This document shows positions 59,336 through 64,000 of a stretch of 64,000 nt of DNA, one piece after another. A model generated the notes under the pieces. It was not told the DNA's origin. It saw only the letters and a list, made by a program, of their open reading frames with translations, and did not search any database. Each line of letters opens with the position of its first letter. Positions within the stretch are counted from its first letter, which is position 1. Source of the DNA: Alnus glutinosa (Eukaryota; Streptophyta; Magnoliopsida; Fagales; Betulaceae); NCBI RefSeq assembly GCF_958979055.1, contig NC_084893.1:28432487-28496486 (forward strand). The letters run 5' to 3'. A program made the position numbers and the translations under genes.

Positions 59336-61488
59336 GGCAAAATCCTCTGGTGTAAGAATATTTGGAGGAGCCAAGAAGGATGACAGGAGATTATGATATT
59401 TAACAACAACAACAAAATGAATAAAATTTGTTTATTTATTTATTTATTTTTAAATTTTTGCGTAATTTATTTGTTTATTTAGAAACCTTTGTAATAAGTT
59501 GTAACCACGCCCATATAAGCCTTTCACATAGTATTTTTTTTTCTACTTTTTATTTCTTTATTTATTATTATTATTTATTTAGGTACGTAATATTTTTTGC
59601 TTGGAATTGGAATGCAGTACTAGAGCCATATATTGGACCTCTGCATTTTTACCTTCTTTTGGACAACTTGGGTAAAGTTTATATCTCATTTGCATTTTGG
59701 TAAAGAAATTATAAATGTTTGTATTTATATATTTTTATTTGATTTTTTTTTTTTTTAACTTGCTTTGAATGCAAAATATCATTAGGGTGATGATTTACTA
59801 AAAAATGGTTCAATATCAATCAATCATATCAAAACTTGGGCTAACAATATTCTATAATTATAGACAGTTAATAATGGAACCTTTTTTTTTTTTTTTGGTT
59901 AGTAATGAACCTAATGACATGGGAAATTGATTTGGTTGTTGCCACCAAGACATCTCAAGGGCTCTCTGTATTTTTGTTGAACACATAGAGGTTTAAGTTC
60001 AATTCGAGGAAACTCTAACTTAGTACTTGTTGATGCATATTTTTATATAGTCGGATCGAACAATGGGCTCTTGCAAAATAATGAGAAGGGCACCAAAAAG
60101 ACGCCGACCATGGGAGACTAGGAAGGAAGCGTCCGATAGTTAATTCAGTAAAGAAATTTTAAAGATAAAATGCTATAATCTGTTTGCAGCGAAAATAACT
60201 TTTAAGCTTTTTCAGTTCTTTGTTTAAGTGGGACTCTTGATTATTTATCCTCATATCAGTACTATTTGAATTGTTCAAAGCAAAAACAATGTATGACTTT
60301 TTGCAGTTTTGGTCTTGACCATACTTTTGGAGACTTGGAAATTGAGTAAAGCTCAATTTTTGCCTCATGCTTGCTTTGGCGCATGAAGTTAAATTTTGAC
60401 GATTTTGGAGTACATAACATGAAAAAAAAAAAAATGATAATAAATAAATAAATTAACCCTAATATGAAAAAGTTGTTGACCATTCACTCTATTTCCCTTT
60501 TTTGATTGTTTATCTTTACGGATTTGAACTGCAGTTAAAGTTAATTAATGACGTTTTGAAAGTTACTTTTGGAGATCGAGTTACCATTTGCCGTTTGGAT
60601 GAAGAAAAAAAGTGTCAAAGACGTACGTTTTAAAGGCTACACCAAATGCAGGTACCACTTAACAAACATATGGAATTTGGTAAATTGCAATAAGATTAAC
60701 AAGTATTTTAAAAACGCACGTGAGAATCAGGTATTCTAACAATAGATGTCAATTTAATAGACTGGATTATAGAAATTTTGTTTTATCCCGTTTGGACAAA
60801 AACAAAAACTTCAGTGATCCTTAAAGATAAACCCGTTTGACCACATATTCAGATTTGCAGCGTCTTAATTACTACGTGAATTGAAACGCAAGCAATCCGG
60901 ACAGTAAAATTGGTGACGAGGTACGTATCAATTTGACCACATGTCTTTGGCATGAGTCTAGAAGTAGAATCACTGGATGGAAGGTAGACGTTGATACCAA
61001 AACCAAGAAACGTGAGGAGTTGGAGTTGGTAACTACAACAACCTCGTTATAAACTCACAAAACCTCCCTGGCAAAAAGCCAACCAGAAGAATAATAGGAC
61101 CAAAATCCTACATATGGGGTGGGGGGCATTCTTAAAATATCAAAACCCTTCATATGGGGCAGTCTTAAAATATCAAAACTCTTTGTTGCAATTTTCTTTC
61201 CCAATTTTCTCAAAACCTTTGTCTAACTGTAATCCTCAACAAATGTTGTTTTGGTAATTTCCTTATGTATGTATGCTTGTATTAATTGCAAAAGAAAAAT
61301 GGGTAAACTACGACTAGCTATAACTCGAATTAACCTATGATTTACCAAAATGTTTCAAGTTATCTCTTAGGTCATATTTGACCCTTAGCATTGGTAGATG
61401 AAGTTAGCAAGGGTGACACGTGTAGGGGTGGTAACTCAAAAGATTTTAGGAGTTCGTAGGTCTGAGTTGCAGTAAGTCGTTATTTAAA
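59336..61488. other. Intergenic; no gene seen
   Basis: AT-rich and T-rich sequence with a TTTATTTA run at 59435-59455. A MITE half-copy (CGCACGTGAGAATC..GATGTCAATTTAATAGACTGG) lies at about 60700-60830. Frames such as 59428-59703 are hydrophobic only because of T-richness. Confidence 0.45.
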
Positions 61489-61670
61489 GAGTAATGCTAC
61501 ACATCATCCCTTTGTCCTCCTTTTGTCCTCCCAAAATTGATGTGACTCTTAAAATTACCATTGAATTTTTGATATATCACTTTTGGATTTTAATCCAATA
61601 GTGATTTTAAGAGCCACATCAATTTTGGGAGGACAAAAGGAAGACAAGGGGATGATGTGTAACATTACTC
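61489..61670. mobile_element. Near-palindromic MITE with perfect 9-bp target duplication
   Basis: A 182-bp insert with arms of about 80 bp. The left arm begins GAGTAATGCTACACATCATC and continues CCCTTTGTCCTCCTTTTGTC; the right ends GATGATGTGTAACATTACTC. It is flanked by perfect TTATTTAAA at 61480-61488 and 61671-61679. A 9-bp duplication points to Mutator-type mobilisation. Transcribed, it would fold into a long hairpin. Confidence 0.88.
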
Positions 61671-61763
61671 TTATTTAAATGTCGAAGAGCAAATGGAGTG
61701 TGAGTTTAGGAGGTGAAGTGTAATTTACCCAAAAATAAAAAGATATATGATCCAACGTACGTA

Positions 61764-61764
61764 T

Positions 61765-61834
<70 letters not shown>
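61764..61834. repeat. Compound (CA)n-(TA)n microsatellite
   Basis: About ten CA units followed by about 25 TA units. Confidence 0.95.
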
Positions 61835-62056
61835 CTACAAATAATATGAAATTAATGGTAGGCAAGATTCTCCAATGAATTGCAAAAGTTAGGTTTTGCA
61901 TCCTCTCCATTATTTAAGCAATTGTCAATATTAAGCAATAGACAATAGCAACCAACGTACACATCTAGTCATTTAACTCCTTTATGAGGTAACCTCTAGT
62001 ACACATGCCTTCTTGAAGCAATTTCATCCAATTGGATATATATATATATATATAGT

Positions 62057-62209
62057 AGACTCTTATATGACTGTCATACAACTGTGATGATGTGATAGTG
62101 AAAATCAGTCTTTGGATTAACAATGGCATGTAAAAAAAAAAAAAAAAAATTAAGGACTGATTTTTATTGCCGCATCATCATAGTTGCATGGCAGTCATAT
62201 GAGAACCTA
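62057..62209. mobile_element. Foldback MITE
   Basis: The arms carry CATACAACTGTGATGATGTG on the left and its near complement (GCATCATCATAGTTGCATGG) on the right, with GAAAATCAGTC / GACTGATTTT inside, around a central A-run. Arms are about 55 bp; target duplication unclear. Confidence 0.65.
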
Positions 62210-63535
62210 TTAAAGAGCATTTCACACACACACATATATAAATAAACAAAAGGCAACAGATAATTAAGGTCTAACCAGCAAAATTAACAGAGTTTAAGAA
62301 ATTCAGTATTGAGTTACACTGTTGTCTTTTCAAGCAAAAAAATTAAGCACTGACGATAGTTGTTGAAGGTGGTGACAACAATGAGTGGCACAAGGAGTCC
62401 CCATCTTATATCAATTTAATTAGTGTGTTGAGTGAGTATTTAGGGTTTAGCAAAAATCACCATCCAAGATGAGTGTTAAGATGTGACGCAAGCAAAAGGG
62501 ATCAAGATATATCGTTTAGGGTATTTTATCATCTAATTTTTTTAAGGAATTCTACCATTTAGATTTTCTCAATTTCGTACCATTATATTTAAATTAAATG
62601 GTTGGGATTTTGCCATATCGGCATTTATCACATATTAAAATATAGAAAATATTGTAAATACTAAGGTGATAAATAATTATTTAATTTTAAAATAGTAGTA
62701 AGGATTTATTTAGGAAAATCTACTTAATTGGTAGTGAACCCTGAGAATTATGGAATAGGATTCTCGAGATGAGTCATTTCATGATCAAAATTGAATTTCA
62801 CAGATTTAATATACACCGTTAAATGTAACAAAACAAAATTCTGATTTCTTAAAAAAAAAAATAAAAAAAATAAAAAATAAAAAATAAAAATTGATCAGGA
62901 AATGACTACCTTTCACCATTTTTGCATGAAATTGATGAATCCTGATCCAAGAATTATAGAGAATTAAGATCCAAACCACAGCCGGTCCCAACCATTAATT
63001 AATTAATTAGTCAAGATCATGTGGATGAGGAAATCTCACCGTGTAATTAGGGCTGGCTTCTAATTTAAGGGTACGTAACTATGACTTTGTCTGTGAGCAA
63101 TATTTCCTTACAGTATGTAAGAATCTGACAGGGCAGCTTTGTTGGTTGGGGGAAGAGAGATGCTTTTATTCTTACTACAAACGCCACCTTTTGTAGCGTT
63201 TTTAAGATGATCGATCATGAAGATATATATATATACTACGTACAATGAGAAACATATATACCTCGAAGGCGCCATGCATTGATAAAAGCGTTTTCAGGTC
63301 CCAAGTACTGTTCATGAATTCATACACACATACAGACTTAAATAGGAATTTTTATGGTTGTAATGTGAGAAAGTTTTGTTTACAGCACTATTACCGATAT
63401 GTAATATGTTCAAACATTTGGACTATAGCTTGGAAAAAAGAGAAGATCTAGAAAAAGGCATTACACTGTGCTTGATGCATGTCTACATTGGCAGATTAAT
63501 ATTTAACATGAGTTGTTCTTAATTTGTGGTTGACT

Positions 63536-63537
<2 letters not shown>
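62210..63537. other. Intergenic; no gene seen
   Basis: AT-rich, including repeated AAAAT tracts (62850-62890) and a TTAATTAATTAATTAG run at about 62995. No RNA or protein gene was recognised. Confidence 0.4.

Positions 63538-63591
<54 letters not shown>
63538..63591. repeat. (TA)n microsatellite
   Basis: About 27 TA units just downstream of the receptor-like kinase stop codon. Confidence 0.95.
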
Positions 63592-63592
<1 letters not shown>

Positions 63593-63626
63593 CTTCTGTT
63601 CTTCCAAATTAAAAGGAACAAAACCT

Positions 63627-64000
63627 TCAGTAATTTGATCCAGGACTATCCCAAGTATCAGTTATGATCGTGTGAAGAACACAGCAATTATGTTGGGTGG
63701 ATCCACAACAAGACTCAAGTGAAGTAGTAGAATGGTCTCCTTGCAAAGTCACAATCTCCTCTATCCTCTCCGAAACTTCTGCCGTGGTTGGCCGATCCTC
63801 AGGAGAATGTGATACACATTTGAGGGCTATATTCAGCAAGGGAAACTCCCAGTGTATTGCAGCTTTACTGACCTCTTTGTCAAACACCTCTCCAGTCCAT
63901 TCCTCCCTCACCATAGCCCTTACCCATTTAGGAAGGTCTATCCCACTCTTCTCTACAGTTTTGCCTGTCAGTAGCTCCAGGAGAATCACTCCAAAGCTAA
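63627..64000 (-). CDS. LRR receptor-like kinase, C-terminal part (cut by window edge)
   Basis: The frame enters from the right edge and ends at 63627, about 124 codons. The start is outside the window. It covers kinase subdomain IX (SFGVILLELLTGK), then VRAMVREEWTGEVFDKEV and LLNIALKCVSHSPEDRPTTAEV (subdomain XI, with the conserved Arg of the RP motif), and a Cys-rich tail. This ending is typical of LRR-RLK families related to Arabidopsis probable inactive receptor kinases. Whether the kinase is active cannot be judged, because the catalytic loop is off the window. Confidence 0.85.
   Translation of the reverse strand, partial: SFGVILLELLTGKTVEKSGIDLPKWVRAMVREEWTGEVFDKEVSKAAIHWEFPLLNIALKCVSHSPEDRPTTAEVSERIEEIVTLQGDHSTTSLESCCGSTQHNCCVLHTIITDTWDSPGSNY

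Noticed and set aside
59997-60020. B-box-like GTTCAATTCGAGG suggesting a tRNA or SINE
   Set aside because: No matching A-box, tail or target duplication; chance match.

Overview
The window is plant nuclear DNA, most likely from a woody core eudicot. It has AT-rich spacers, GT-AG introns of about 80 bp to 1.6 kb, many small DNA-transposon relics, long TA, GA and poly-C/G tracts, and proteins that exist only in land plants (TORNADO1, a phragmoplast-type kinesin-12, a KIB-type F-box protein). I could not fix the species from sequence alone. No organellar, bacterial or viral block was seen, and no tRNA or rRNA gene was recognised.

Layout, left to right. 1-2.63 kb: a tandem satellite of about 320-bp monomers with a three-monomer higher-order repeat. 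2.69-3.79 kb: an intronless F-box/DUF295 gene (+), followed by a broken F-box fragment. 5.4-6.2 kb: a small one-span membrane protein (+). 7.6-10.4 kb: ribosomal protein eS8 (-) with five coding exons and telo-box/site II promoter motifs. 10.7-14.0 kb: a transposon cluster (PIF/Harbinger-like, long-TIR Mutator-like, SINE, hAT-like). 14.6-17.5 kb: a LOG/lysine-decarboxylase-like gene (+). 18.6-19.7 kb: an isoprenylated HMA-like protein (-). 22.8-25.0 kb: a Tim17/Tim22/Tim23-family translocase-like protein (-). 26.2-26.9 kb: a Mutator-like element with an exact 9-bp target duplication. 27.2-33.6 kb: a 17-exon kinesin-12 (-) with a mitotic MSA-like promoter element. 33.8-44.2 kb: a gene-poor tract of MITEs, microsatellites and a 1.46-kb tandem duplication. 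44.3-46.9 kb: a C2-domain protein (+) with a 5'UTR intron. 47.6-52.3 kb: TORNADO1 (-). 56.1-58.5 kb: a two-RRM hnRNP-like protein (-). 63.6-64.0 kb: the C-terminal end of an LRR receptor-like kinase (-), cut by the window edge.

The genes do not form one pathway; the order is that of an ordinary eukaryotic chromosome. Several relate to cell division and growth: kinesin-12 (phragmoplast), TORNADO1 (auxin and leaf patterning), the LOG-like protein (cytokinin-activation fold) and the KIB-type F-box (protein turnover). Exon models were built by hand from reading frame, splice signals and recalled family sequences, and each joins in frame. Two introns (LOG-like and TORNADO1) need GC-AG splice sites. 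No clearly new molecular system is present. The items most worth a second look are the higher-order satellite abutting the F-box gene, the GC-AG introns, the MSA-like element, the hairpin inside the Harbinger-like element, the dated transposon insertions and the 1.46-kb tandem duplication.
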